Assembly (NCBI GenBank): GCA_031841125.1
Contig: JAJSSI010000052.1
Span: 1 to 64,000 of the forward strand
DNA: 64,000 nucleotides
Origin: Acanthococcus lagerstroemiae
Taxonomy: Eukaryota > Arthropoda > Insecta > Hemiptera > Eriococcidae
Direction of reading: 5' to 3'
Shown here: one piece after another, positions 51,901 through 64,000 of the stretch
How positions within the stretch are numbered: position 1 is the first letter of the stretch
Layout: each line of letters opens with the position of its first letter
Translations under genes and position numbers: made by a program
Notes under the pieces: generated by a model
Told to the model about the DNA's origin: nothing
Databases searched by the model: none
Seen by the model: only the letters and a program-made list of their open reading frames with translations

Positions 51901-54900
51901 GGAGAAATTTTCAAAATTTGAGAAAATCAAAAATTTCGAATTCATGAGTGTTTCTTACTCAATTTTTCACGCTGAGTTCGAATTCGCTGTTGCAATTTGG
52001 CGGCGACCCTCCGTTCCCGAGATACCCTCGAAAAAGTTGGAAAAATTGATCAATTTGGGTCAAAAAATGACTCTAGCTCAATTTTGACAACGGATTCGAA
52101 TTCGTCTCGAAAAATTGACTAACTAGCACCAGCCCCGACGCCGTAGCTCTCCGAAAATTTTTTCGCCCCAAAAAATGCATGATGTATAGTATGGAGAAAT
52201 TTTCAAAATTTGAGAAAATCAAAAATTTCGAATTCATGAGTGTTTCTTACTCAATTTTTCACGCTGAGTTCGAATTCGCTGTTGCAATTTGGCGGCGACC
52301 CTCCGTTCCCGAGATACCCTCGAAAAAGTTGGAAAAATTGATCAATTTGGGTCAAAAAATGACTCTAGCTCAATTTTGACAACGGATTCGAATTCGTCTC
52401 GAAAAATTGACTAACTAGCACCAGCCCCGACGCCGTAGCTCTCCGAAAATTTTTTCGCCCCAAAAAATGCATGATGTATAGTATGGAGAAATTTTCAAAA
52501 TTTGAGAAAATCAAAAATTTCGAATTCATGAGTGTTTCTTACTCAATTTTTCACGCTGAGTTCGAATTCGCTGTTGCAATTTGGCGGCGACCCTCCGTTC
52601 CCGAGATACCCTCGAAAAAGTTGGAAAAATTGATCAATTTGGGTCAAAAAATGACTCTAGCTCAATTTTGACAACGGATTCGAATTCGTCTCGAAAAATT
52701 GACTAACTAGCACCAGCCCCGACGCCGTAGCTCTCCGAAAATTTTTTCGCCCCAAAAAATGCATGATGTATAGTATGGAGAAATTTTCAAAATTTGAGAA
52801 AATCAAAAATTTCGAATTCATGAGTGTTTCTTACTCAATTTTTCACGCTGAGTTCGAATTCGCTGTTGCAATTTGGCGGCGACCCTCCGTTCCCGAGATA
52901 CCCTCGAAAAAGTTGGAAAAATTGATCAATTTGGGTCAAAAAATGACTCTAGCTCAATTTTGACAACGGATTCGAATTCGTCTCGAAAAATTGACTAACT
53001 AGCACCAGCCCCGACGCCGTAGCTCTCCGAAAATTTTTTCGCCCCAAAAAATGCATGATGTATAGTATGGAGAAATTTTCAAAATTTGAGAAAATCAAAA
53101 ATTTCGAATTCATGAGTGTTTCTTACTCAATTTTTCACGCTGAGTTCGAATTCGCTGTTGCAATTTGGCGGCGACCCTCCGTTCCCGAGATACCCTCGAA
53201 AAAGTTGGAAAAATTGATCAATTTGGGTCAAAAAATGACTCTAGCTCAATTTTGACAACGGATTCGAATTCGTCTCGAAAAATTGACTAACTAGCACCAG
53301 CCCCGACGCCGTAGCTCTCCGAAAATTTTTTCGCCCCAAAAAATGCATGATGTATAGTATGGAGAAATTTTCAAAATTTGAGAAAATCAAAAATTTCGAA
53401 TTCATGAGTGTTTCTTACTCAATTTTTCACGCTGAGTTCGAATTCGCTGTTGCAATTTGGCGGCGACCCTCCGTTCCCGAGATACCCTCGAAAAAGTTGG
53501 AAAAATTGATCAATTTGGGTCAAAAAATGACTCTAGCTCAATTTTGACAACGGATTCGAATTCGTCTCGAAAAATTGACTAACTAGCACCAGCCCCGACG
53601 CCGTAGCTCTCCGAAAATTTTTTCGCCCCAAAAAATGCATGATGTATAGTATGGAGAAATTTTCAAAATTTGAGAAAATCAAAAATTTCGAATTCATGAG
53701 TGTTTCTTACTCAATTTTTCACGCTGAGTTCGAATTCGCTGTTGCAATTTGGCGGCGACCCTCCGTTCCCGAGATACCCTCGAAAAAGTTGGAAAAATTG
53801 ATCAATTTGGGTCAAAAAATGACTCTAGCTCAATTTTGACAACGGATTCGAATTCGTCTCGAAAAATTGACTAACTAGCACCAGCCCCGACGCCGTAGCT
53901 CTCCGAAAATTTTTTCGCCCCAAAAAATGCATGATGTATAGTATGGAGAAATTTTCAAAATTTGAGAAAATCAAAAATTTCGAATTCATGAGTGTTTCTT
54001 ACTCAATTTTTCACGCTGAGTTCGAATTCGCTGTTGCAATTTGGCGGCGACCCTCCGTTCCCGAGATACCCTCGAAAAAGTTGGAAAAATTGATCAATTT
54101 GGGTCAAAAAATGACTCTAGCTCAATTTTGACAACGGATTCGAATTCGTCTCGAAAAATTGACTAACTAGCACCAGCCCCGACGCCGTAGCTCTCCGAAA
54201 ATTTTTTCGCCCCAAAAAATGCATGATGTATAGTATGGAGAAATTTTCAAAATTTGAGAAAATCAAAAATTTCGAATTCATGAGTGTTTCTTACTCAATT
54301 TTTCACGCTGAGTTCGAATTCGCTGTTGCAATTTGGCGGCGACCCTCCGTTCCCGAGATACCCTCGAAAAAGTTGGAAAAATTGATCAATTTGGGTCAAA
54401 AAATGACTCTAGCTCAATTTTGACAACGGATTCGAATTCGTCTCGAAAAATTGACTAACTAGCACCAGCCCCGACGCCGTAGCTCTCCGAAAATTTTTTC
54501 GCCCCAAAAAATGCATGATGTATAGTATGGAGAAATTTTCAAAATTTGAGAAAATCAAAAATTTCGAATTCATGAGTGTTTCTTACTCAATTTTTCACGC
54601 TGAGTTCGAATTCGCTGTTGCAATTTGGCGGCGACCCTCCGTTCCCGAGATACCCTCGAAAAAGTTGGAAAAATTGATCAATTTGGGTCAAAAAATGACT
54701 CTAGCTCAATTTTGACAACGGATTCGAATTCGTCTCGAAAAATTGACTAACTAGCACCAGCCCCGACGCCGTAGCTCTCCGAAAATTTTTTCGCCCCAAA
54801 AAATGCATGATGTATAGTATGGAGAAATTTTCAAAATTTGAGAAAATCAAAAATTTCGAATTCATGAGTGTTTCTTACTCAATTTTTCACGCTGAGTTCG

Positions 54901-57900
54901 AATTCGCTGTTGCAATTTGGCGGCGACCCTCCGTTCCCGAGATACCCTCGAAAAAGTTGGAAAAATTGATCAATTTGGGTCAAAAAATGACTCTAGCTCA
55001 ATTTTGACAACGGATTCGAATTCGTCTCGAAAAATTGACTAACTAGCACCAGCCCCGACGCCGTAGCTCTCCGAAAATTTTTTCGCCCCAAAAAATGCAT
55101 GATGTATAGTATGGAGAAATTTTCAAAATTTGAGAAAATCAAAAATTTCGAATTCATGAGTGTTTCTTACTCAATTTTTCACGCTGAGTTCGAATTCGCT
55201 GTTGCAATTTGGCGGCGACCCTCCGTTCCGAGATACCCTCGAAAAAGTTGGAAAAATTGATCAATTTGGGTCAAAAAATGACTCTAGCTCAATTTTGACA
55301 ACGGATTCGAATTCGTCTCGAAAAATTGACTAACTAGCACCAGCCCCGACGCCGTAGCTCTCCGAAAATTTTTTCGCCCCAAAAAATGCATGATGTATAG
55401 TATGGAGAAATTTTCAAAATTTGAGAAAATCAAAAATTTCGAATTCATGAGTGTTTCTTACTCAATTTTTCACGCTGAGTTCGAATTCGCTGTTGCAATT
55501 TGGCGGCGACCCTCCGTTCCCGAGATACCCTCGAAAAAGTTGGAAAAATTGATCAATTTGGGTCAAAAAATGACTCTAGCTCAATTTTGACAACGGATTC
55601 GAATTCGTCTCGAAAAATTGACTAACTAGCACCAGCCCCGACGCCGTAGCTCTCCGAAAATTTTTTCGCCCCAAAAAATGCATGATGTATAGTATGGAGA
55701 AATTTTCAAAATTTGAGAAAATCAAAAATTTCGAATTCATGAGTGTTTCTTACTCAATTTTTCACGCTGAGTTCGAATTCGCTGTTGCAATTTGGCGGCG
55801 ACCCTCCGTTCCCGAGATACCCTCGAAAAAGTTGGAAAAATTGATCAATTTGGGTCAAAAAATGACTCTAGCTCAATTTTGACAACGGATTCGAATTCGT
55901 CTCGAAAAATTGACTAACTAGCACCAGCCCCGACGCCGTAGCTCTCCGAAAATTTTTTCGCCCCAAAAAATGCATGATGTATAGTATGGAGAAATTTTCA
56001 AAATTTGAGAAAATCAAAAATTTCGAATTCATGAGTGTTTCTTACTCAATTTTTCACGCTGAGTTCGAATTCGCTGTTGCAATTTGGCGGCGACCCTCCG
56101 TTCCCGAGATACCCTCGAAAAAGTTGGAAAAATTGATCAATTTGGGTCAAAAAATGACTCTAGCTCAATTTTGACAACGGATTCGAATTCGTCTCGAAAA
56201 ATTGACTAACTAGCACCAGCCCCGACGCCGTAGCTCTCCGAAAATTTTTTCGCCCCAAAAAATGCATGATGTATAGTATGGAGAAATTTTCAAAATTTGA
56301 GAAAATCAAAAATTTCGAATTCATGAGTGTTTCTTACTCAATTTTTCACGCTGAGTTCGAATTCGCTGTTGCAATTTGGCGGCGACCCTCCGTTCCCGAG
56401 ATACCCTCGAAAAAGTTGGAAAAATTGATCAATTTGGGTCAAAAAATGACTCTAGCTCAATTTTGACAACGGATTCGAATTCGTCTCGAAAAATTGACTA
56501 ACTAGCACCAGCCCCGACGCCGTAGCTCTCCGAAAATTTTTTCGCCCCAAAAAATGCATGATGTATAGTATGGAGAAATTTTCAAAATTTGAGAAAATCA
56601 AAAATTTCGAATTCATGAGTGTTTCTTACTCAATTTTTCACGCTGAGTTCGAATTCGCTGTTGCAATTTGGCGGCGACCCTCCGTTCCCGAGATACCCTC
56701 GAAAAAGTTGGAAAAATTGATCAATTTGGGTCAAAAAATGACTCTAGCTCAATTTTGACAACGGATTCGAATTCGTCTCGAAAAATTGACTAACTAGCAC
56801 CAGCCCCGACGCCGTAGCTCTCCGAAAATTTTTTCGCCCCAAAAAATGCATGATGTATAGTATGGAGAAATTTTCAAAATTTGAGAAAATCAAAAATTTC
56901 GAATTCATGAGTGTTTCTTACTCAATTTTTCACGCTGAGTTCGAATTCGCTGTTGCAATTTGGCGGCGACCCTCCGTTCCCGAGATACCTCGAAAAAGTT
57001 GGAAAAATTGATCAATTTGGGTCAAAAAATGACTCTAGCTCAATTTTGACAACGGATTCGAATTCGTCTCGAAAAATTGACTAACTAGCACCAGCCCCGA
57101 CGCCGTAGCTCTCCGAAAATTTTTTCGCCCCAAAAAATGCATGATGTATAGTATGGAGAAATTTTCAAAATTTGAGAAAATCAAAAATTTCGAATTCATG
57201 AGTGTTTCTTACTCAATTTTTCACGCTGAGTTCGAATTCGCTGTTGCAATTTGGCGGCGACCCTCCGTTCCCGAGATACCCTCGAAAAAGTTGGAAAAAT
57301 TGATCAATTTGGGTCAAAAAATGACTCTAGCTCAATTTTGACAACGGATTCGAATTCGTCTCGAAAAATTGACTAACTAGCACCAGCCCCGACGCCGTAG
57401 CTCTCCGAAAATTTTTTCGCCCAAAAAATGCATGATGTATAGTATGGAGAAATTTTCAAAATTTGAGAAAATCAAAAATTTCGAATTCATGAGTGTTTCT
57501 TACTCAATTTTTCACGCTGAGTTCGAATTCGCTGTTGCAATTTGGCGGCGACCCTCCGTTCCCGAGATACCCTCGAAAAAGTTGGAAAAATTGATCAATT
57601 TGGGTCAAAAAATGACTCTAGCTCAATTTTGACAACGGATTCGAATTCGTCTCGAAAAATTGACTAACTAGCACCAGCCCCGACGCCGTAGCTCTCCGAA
57701 AATTTTTTCGCCCCAAAAAATGCATGATGTATAGTATGGAGAAATTTTCAAAATTTGAGAAAATCAAAAATTTCGAATTCATGAGTGTTTCTTACTCAAT
57801 TTTTCACGCTGAGTTCGAATTCGCTGTTGCAATTTGGCGGCGACCCTCCGTTCCCGAGATACCCTCGAAAAAGTTGGAAAAATTGATCAATTTGGGTCAA

Positions 57901-60900
57901 AAAATGACTCTAGCTCAATTTTGACAACGGATTCGAATTCGTCTCGAAAAATTGACTAACTAGCACCAGCCCCGACGCCGTAGCTCTCCGAAAATTTTTT
58001 CGCCCCAAAAAATGCATGATGTATAGTATGGAGAAATTTTCAAAATTTGAGAAAATCAAAAATTTCGAATTCATGAGTGTTTCTTACTCAATTTTTCACG
58101 CTGAGTTCGAATTCGCTGTTGCAATTTGGCGGCGACCCTCCGTTCCCGAGATACCTCGAAAAAGTTGGAAAAATTGATCAATTTGGGTCAAAAAATGACT
58201 CTAGCTCAATTTTGACAACGGATTCGAATTCGTCTCGAAAAATTGACTAACTAGCACCAGCCCGACGCCGTAGCTCTCCGAAAATTTTTTCGCCCCAAAA
58301 AATGCATGATGTATAGTATGGAGAAATTTTCAAAATTTGAGAAAATCAAAAATTTCGAATTCATGAGTGTTTCTTACTCAATTTTTCACGCTGAGTTCGA
58401 ATTCGCTGTTGCAATTTGGCGGCGACCCTCCGTTCCCGAGATACCCTCGAAAAAGTTGGAAAAATTGATCAATTTGGGTCAAAAAATGACTCTAGCTCAA
58501 TTTTGACAACGGATTCGAATTCGTCTCGAAAAATTGACTAACTAGCACCAGCCCCGACGCCGTAGCTCTCCGAAAATTTTTTCGCCCCAAAAAATGCATG
58601 ATGTATAGTATGGAGAAATTTTCAAAATTTGAGAAAATCAAAAATTTCGAATTCATGAGTGTTTCTTACTCAATTTTTCACGCTGAGTTCGAATTCGCTG
58701 TTGCAATTTGGCGGCGACCCTCCGTTCCCGAGATACCCTCGAAAAAGTTGGAAAAATTGATCAATTTGGGTCAAAAAATGACTCTAGCTCAATTTTGACA
58801 ACGGATTCGAATTCGTCTCGAAAAATTGACTAACTAGCACCAGCCCCGACGCCGTAGCTCTCCGAAAATTTTTTCGCCCCAAAAATGCATGATGTATAGT
58901 ATGGAGAAATTTTCAAAATTTGAGAAAATCAAAAATTTCGAATTCATGAGTGTTTCTTACTCAATTTTTCACGCTGAGTTCGAATTCGCTGTTGCAATTT
59001 GGCGGCGACCCTCCGTTCCCGAGATACCCTCGAAAAAGTTGGAAAAATTGATCAATTTGGGTCAAAAAATGACTCTAGCTCAATTTTGACAACGGATTCG
59101 AATTCGTCTCGAAAAATTGACTAACTAGCACCAGCCCCGACGCCGTAGCTCTCCGAAAATTTTTTCGCCCCAAAAAATGCATGATGTATAGTATGGAGAA
59201 ATTTTCAAAATTTGAGAAAATCAAAAATTTCGAATTCATGAGTGTTTCTTACTCAATTTTTCACGCTGAGTTCGAATTCGCTGTTGCAATTTGGCGGCGA
59301 CCCTCCGTTCCCGAGATACCCTCGAAAAAGTTGGAAAAATTGATCAATTTGGGTCAAAAAATGACTCTAGCTCAATTTTGACAACGGATTCGAATTCGTC
59401 TCGAAAAATTGACTAACTAGCACCAGCCCCGACGCCGTAGCTCTCCGAAAATTTTTTCGCCCCAAAAAATGCATGATGTATAGTATGGAGAAATTTTCAA
59501 AATTTGAGAAAATCAAAAATTTCGAATTCATGAGTGTTTCTTACTCAATTTTTCACGCTGAGTTCGAATTCGCTGTTGCAATTTGGCGGCGACCCTCCGT
59601 TCCCGAGATACCCTCGAAAAAGTTGGAAAAATTGATCAATTTGGGTCAAAAAATGACTCTAGCTCAATTTTGACAACGGATTCGAATTCGTCTCGAAAAA
59701 TTGACTAACTAGCACCAGCCCCGACGCCGTAGCTCTCCGAAAATTTTTTCGCCCCAAAAAATGCATGATGTATAGTATGGAGAAATTTTCAAAATTTGAG
59801 AAAATCAAAAATTTCGAATTCATGAGTGTTTCTTACTCAATTTTTCACGCTGAGTTCGAATTCGCTGTTGCAATTTGGCGGCGACCCTCCGTTCCCGAGA
59901 TACCCTCGAAAAAGTTGGAAAAATTGATCAATTTGGGTCAAAAAATGACTCTAGCTCAATTTTGACAACGGATTCGAATTCGTCTCGAAAAATTGACTAA
60001 CTAGCACCAGCCCGACGCCGTAGCTCTCCGAAAATTTTTTCGCCCCAAAAAATGCATGATGTATAGTATGGAGAAATTTTCAAAATTTGAGAAAATCAAA
60101 AATTTCGAATTCATGAGTGTTTCTTACTCAATTTTTCACGCTGAGTTCGAATTCGCTGTTGCAATTTGGCGGCGACCCTCCGTTCCCGAGATACCCTCGA
60201 AAAAGTTGGAAAAATTGATCAATTTGGGTCAAAAAATGACTCTAGCTCAATTTTGACAACGGATTCGAATTCGTCTCGAAAAATTGACTAACTAGCACCA
60301 GCCCCGACGCCGTAGCTCTCCGAAAATTTTTTCGCCCCAAAAAATGCATGATGTATAGTATGGAGAAATTTTCAAAATTTGAGAAAATCAAAAATTTCGA
60401 ATTCATGAGTGTTTCTTACTCAATTTTTCACGCTGAGTTCGAATTCGCTGTTGCAATTTGGCGGCGACCCTCCGTTCCCGAGATACCTCGAAAAAGTTGG
60501 AAAAATTGATCAATTTGGGTCAAAAAATGACTCTAGCTCAATTTTGACAACGGATTCGAATTCGTCTCGAAAAATTGACTAACTAGCACCAGCCCCGACG
60601 CCGTAGCTCTCCGAAAATTTTTTCGCCCCAAAAAATGCATGATGTATAGTATGGAGAAATTTTCAAAATTTGAGAAAATCAAAAATTTCGAATTCATGAG
60701 TGTTTCTTACTCAATTTTTCACGCTGAGTTCGAATTCGCTGTTGCAATTTGGCGGCGACCCTCCGTTCCCGAGATACCTCGAAAAAGTTGGAAAAATTGA
60801 TCAATTTGGGTCAAAAAATGACTCTAGCTCAATTTTGACAACGGATTCGAATTCGTCTCGAAAAATTGACTAACTAGCACCAGCCCCGACGCCGTAGCTC

Positions 60901-63846
60901 TCCGAAAATTTTTTCGCCCAAAAAATGCATGATGTATAGTATGGAGAAATTTTCAAAATTTGAGAAAATCAAAAATTTCGAATTCATGAGTGTTTCTTAC
61001 TCAATTTTTCACGCTGAGTTCGAATTCGCTGTTGCAATTTGGCGGCGACCCTCCGTTCCCGAGATACCCTCGAAAAAGTTGGAAAAATTGATCAATTTGG
61101 GTCAAAAAATGACTCTAGCTCAATTTTGACAACGGATTCGAATTCGTCTCGAAAAATTGACTAACTAGCACCAGCCCCGACGCCGTAGCTCTCCGAAAAT
61201 TTTTTCGCCCCAAAAAATGCATGATGTATAGTATGGAGAAATTTTCAAAATTTGAGAAAATCAAAAATTTCGAATTCATGAGTGTTTCTTACTCAATTTT
61301 TCACGCTGAGTTCGAATTCGCTGTTGCAATTTGGCGGCGACCCTCCGTTCCCGAGATACCCTCGAAAAAGTTGGAAAAATTGATCAATTTGGGTCAAAAA
61401 ATGACTCTAGCTCAATTTTGACAACGGATTCGAATTCGTCTCGAAAAATTGACTAACTAGCACCAGCCCCGACGCCGTAGCTCTCCGAAAATTTTTTCGC
61501 CCCAAAAAATGCATGATGTATAGTATGGAGAAATTTTCAAAATTTGAGAAAATCAAAAATTTCGAATTCATGAGTGTTTCTTACTCAATTTTTCACGCTG
61601 AGTTCGAATTCGCTGTTGCAATTTGGCGGCGACCCTCCGTTCCCGAGATACCCTCGAAAAAGTTGGAAAAATTGATCAATTTGGGTCAAAAAATGACTCT
61701 AGCTCAATTTTGACAACGGATTCGAATTCGTCTCGAAAAATTGACTAACTAGCACCAGCCCCGACGCCGTAGCTCTCCGAAAATTTTTTCGCCCCAAAAA
61801 ATGCATGATGTATAGTATGGAGAAATTTTCAAAATTTGAGAAAATCAAAAATTTCGAATTCATGAGTGTTTCTTACTCAATTTTTCACGCTGAGTTCGAA
61901 TTCGCTGTTGCAATTTGGCGGCGACCCTCCGTTCCGAGATACCCTCGAAAAAGTTGGAAAAATTGATCAATTTGGGTCAAAAAATGACTCTAGCTCAATT
62001 TTGACAACGGATTCGAATTCGTCTCGAAAAATTGACTAACTAGCACCAGCCCCGACGCCGTAGCTCTCCGAAAATTTTTTCGCCCCAAAAAATGCATGAT
62101 GTATAGTATGGAGAAATTTTCAAAATTTGAGAAAATCAAAAATTTCGAATTCATGAGTGTTTCTTACTCAATTTTTCACGCTGAGTTCGAATTCGCTGTT
62201 GCAATTTGGCGGCGACCCTCCGTTCCCGAGATACCCTCGAAAAAGTTGGAAAAATTGATCAATTTGGGTCAAAAAATGACTCTAGCTCAATTTTGACAAC
62301 GGATTCGAATTCGTCTCGAAAAATTGACTAACTAGCACCAGCCCCGACGCCGTAGCTCTCCGAAAATTTTTTCGCCCCAAAAAATGCATGATGTATAGTA
62401 TGGAGAAATTTTCAAAATTTGAGAAAATCAAAAATTTCGAATTCATGAGTGTTTCTTACTCAATTTTTCACGCTGAGTTCGAATTCGCTGTTGCAATTTG
62501 GCGGCGACCCTCCGTTCCCGAGATACCTCGAAAAAGTTGGAAAAATTGATCAATTTGGGTCAAAAAATGACTCTAGCTCAATTTTGACAACGGATTCGAA
62601 TTCGTCTCGAAAAATTGACTAACTAGCACCAGCCCCGACGCCGTAGCTCTCCGAAAATTTTTTCGCCCCAAAAAATGCATGATGTATAGTATGGAGAAAT
62701 TTTCAAAATTTGAGAAAATCAAAAATTTCGAATTCATGAGTGTTTCTTACTCAATTTTTCACGCTGAGTTCGAATTCGCTGTTGCAATTTGGCGGCGACC
62801 CTCCGTTCCCGAGATACCCTCGAAAAAGTTGGAAAAATTGATCAATTTGGGTCAAAAAATGACTCTAGCTCAATTTTGACAACGGATTCGAATTCGTCTC
62901 GAAAAATTGACTAACTAGCACCAGCCCCGACGCCGTAGCTCTCCGAAAATTTTTTCGCCCCAAAAAATGCATGATGTATAGTATGGAGAAATTTTCAAAA
63001 TTTGAGAAAATCAAAAATTTCGAATTCATGAGTGTTTCTTACTCAATTTTTCACGCTGAGTTCGAATTCGCTGTTGCAATTTGGCGGCGACCCTCCGTTC
63101 CCGAGATACCCTCGAAAAAGTTGGAAAAATTGATCAATTTGGGTCAAAAAATGACTCTAGCTCAATTTTGACAACGGATTCGAATTCGTCTCGAAAAATT
63201 GACTAACTAGCACCAGCCCCGACGCCGTAGCTCTCCGAAAATTTTTTCGCCCCAAAAAATGCATGATGTATAGTATGGAGAAATTTTCAAAATTTGAGAA
63301 AATCAAAAATTTCGAATTCATGAGTGTTTCTTACTCAATTTTTCACGCTGAGTTCGAATTCGCTGTTGCAATTTGGCGGCGACCCTCCGTTCCCGAGATA
63401 CCCTCGAAAAAGTTGGAAAAATTGATCAATTTGGGTCAAAAAATGACTCTAGCTCAATTTTGACAACGGATTCGAATTCGTCTCGAAAAATTGACTAACT
63501 AGCACCAGCCCCGACGCCGTAGCTCTCCGAAAATTTTTTCGCCCCAAAAAATGCATGATGTATAGTATGGAGAAATTTTCAAAATTTGAGAAAATCAAAA
63601 ATTTCGAATTCATGAGTGTTTCTTACTCAATTTTTCACGCTGAGTTCGAATTCGCTGTTGCAATTTGGCGGCGACCCTCCGTTCCCGAGATACCCACGAA
63701 AAAGTTGGAAAAATTGATCAATTTGGGTCAAAAAATGACTCTAGCTCAATTTTGACAACGGATTCGAATTCGTCTCGAAAAATTGACTAACTAGCACCAG
63801 CCCCGACGCCGTAGCTCTCCGAAAATTTTTTCGCCCCAAAAAATGC
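48968..63846 (+). repeat. A-type right block with recurrent 1-bp losses, 51 monomers
   Basis: All 51 monomers carry the A-type markers, but 13 bp are missing in total, against 3 in the 99-monomer core. Twelve of the 13 losses are contractions of C runs. Atacctcg (one C lost) occurs in the units starting at 56850, 58016, 60348, 60639 and 62388. Gttccgag occurs in 48968, 55099 and 61805. Cgcccaaa occurs in 57141 and 60639, and agcccgac in 58016 and 59765. The remaining loss is one A in the A6 run at the end of the 58598 unit. One substitution, T-to-A at 63696 (tacccacg), is seen in the unit at 63555. Losses become denser beyond about 56.8 kb. Confidence 0.93.
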
Positions 63847-64000
63847 ATGATGTATAGTATGGAGAAATTTTCAAAATTTGAGAAAATCAAAAATTTCGAA
63901 TTCATGAGTGTTTCTTACTCAATTTTTCACGCTGAGTTCGAATTCGCTGTTGCAATTTGGCGGCGACCCTCCGTTCCCGAGATACCCTCGAAAAAGTTGG
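63847..64000 (+). repeat. Partial A-type monomer at right edge
   Basis: The first 154 bases of a standard A-type unit, with cgaattcatgagtg at 63898-63911, cut by the window edge at gaaaaagttgg. No deviation from the consensus is visible, so the array evidently continues to the right. Confidence 0.97.

Larger units (their letters stand above)
1..64000. repeat. 292-bp tandem satellite array (whole window)
   Basis: The same unit recurs head to tail from the first base to the last, always in the same orientation, with no insertion of foreign sequence. Using atgatgtatagtatgg as unit start, 219 starts run from 261 to 63847, giving 218 complete monomers. Summed spacing is 63,586 bp, 70 bp less than 218 x 292, and every missing or extra base can be assigned to small indels. 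Consensus composition is about 39% GC. The unit length is not a multiple of three, so no reading frame runs through the array. Both edges lie inside a monomer, so the array continues on each side. Arrays of this kind form centromeric, pericentromeric or subtelomeric heterochromatin in eukaryotes; which applies here cannot be decided from sequence alone. I do not recognise the family. Confidence 0.99.

Noticed and set aside
1..64000. CRISPR array
   Set aside because: The repeat is 292 bp and continuous, with no unique spacers between short repeats and no cas genes.
1..64000. Terminators, promoters or replication origins suggested by the A/T runs and inverted repeats
   Set aside because: The motifs recur in every monomer as part of the satellite and nothing around them supports a gene-regulatory role.

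Overview
The whole 64 kb window is one uninterrupted head-to-tail satellite DNA array. Taking the recurring string atgatgtatagtatgg as the start of the unit, I place 219 starts between 261 and 63847. They delimit 218 complete monomers plus a partial one at each edge. The standard unit is 292 bp. No protein-coding gene, RNA gene, transposon or unique sequence interrupts the array, and both edges cut through a monomer, so the real array is longer than the window.

The organism is almost certainly a eukaryote: a megabase-type satellite with near-identical monomers is typical of centromeric, pericentromeric or other heterochromatin. The consensus monomer is about 39% GC (115 of 292). It is rich in CpG (18 per monomer, about 1.6 times expectation from its C and G content), and I noticed only one CpG-to-TpG change in the array. 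This fits a genome with little germline CpG methylation, such as many invertebrates, or a very young array. I do not recognise the satellite family and cannot name the species.

Layout. (1) 1-260: partial, diverged monomer. (2) 261-15397: heterogeneous block of 52 monomers of 286-294 bp. Nearly all carry T at unit position 54 (GATTTC), with a mixture of G and T at position 64 and a hypervariable spot at about 175-193. (3) 15398-20062: 16-monomer mosaic zone in which the position-54 T and A (GAATTC) types alternate, including a cluster of private changes at 18839-19067. (4) 20063-48967: homogenised core of 99 monomers, all of the A type, all 292 bp except three of 291 bp. (5) 48968-63846: 51 monomers of the same A type with scattered 1-bp losses, almost all in C runs. 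(6) 63847-64000: partial monomer.

The main biological content is this polarity: an old, diverse, T-type array on the left passes through a mosaic boundary into a recently amplified, almost clonal A-type array on the right. The monomer has internal architecture: two GC-rich islands in A/T-tract DNA, a perfect 14-bp palindrome, a potential hairpin, repeated TTCGAATTC motifs and weak internal duplication. The short open frames in each monomer (66 codons on +, 61-109 on -) are by-products of repetition and I do not annotate them as genes.
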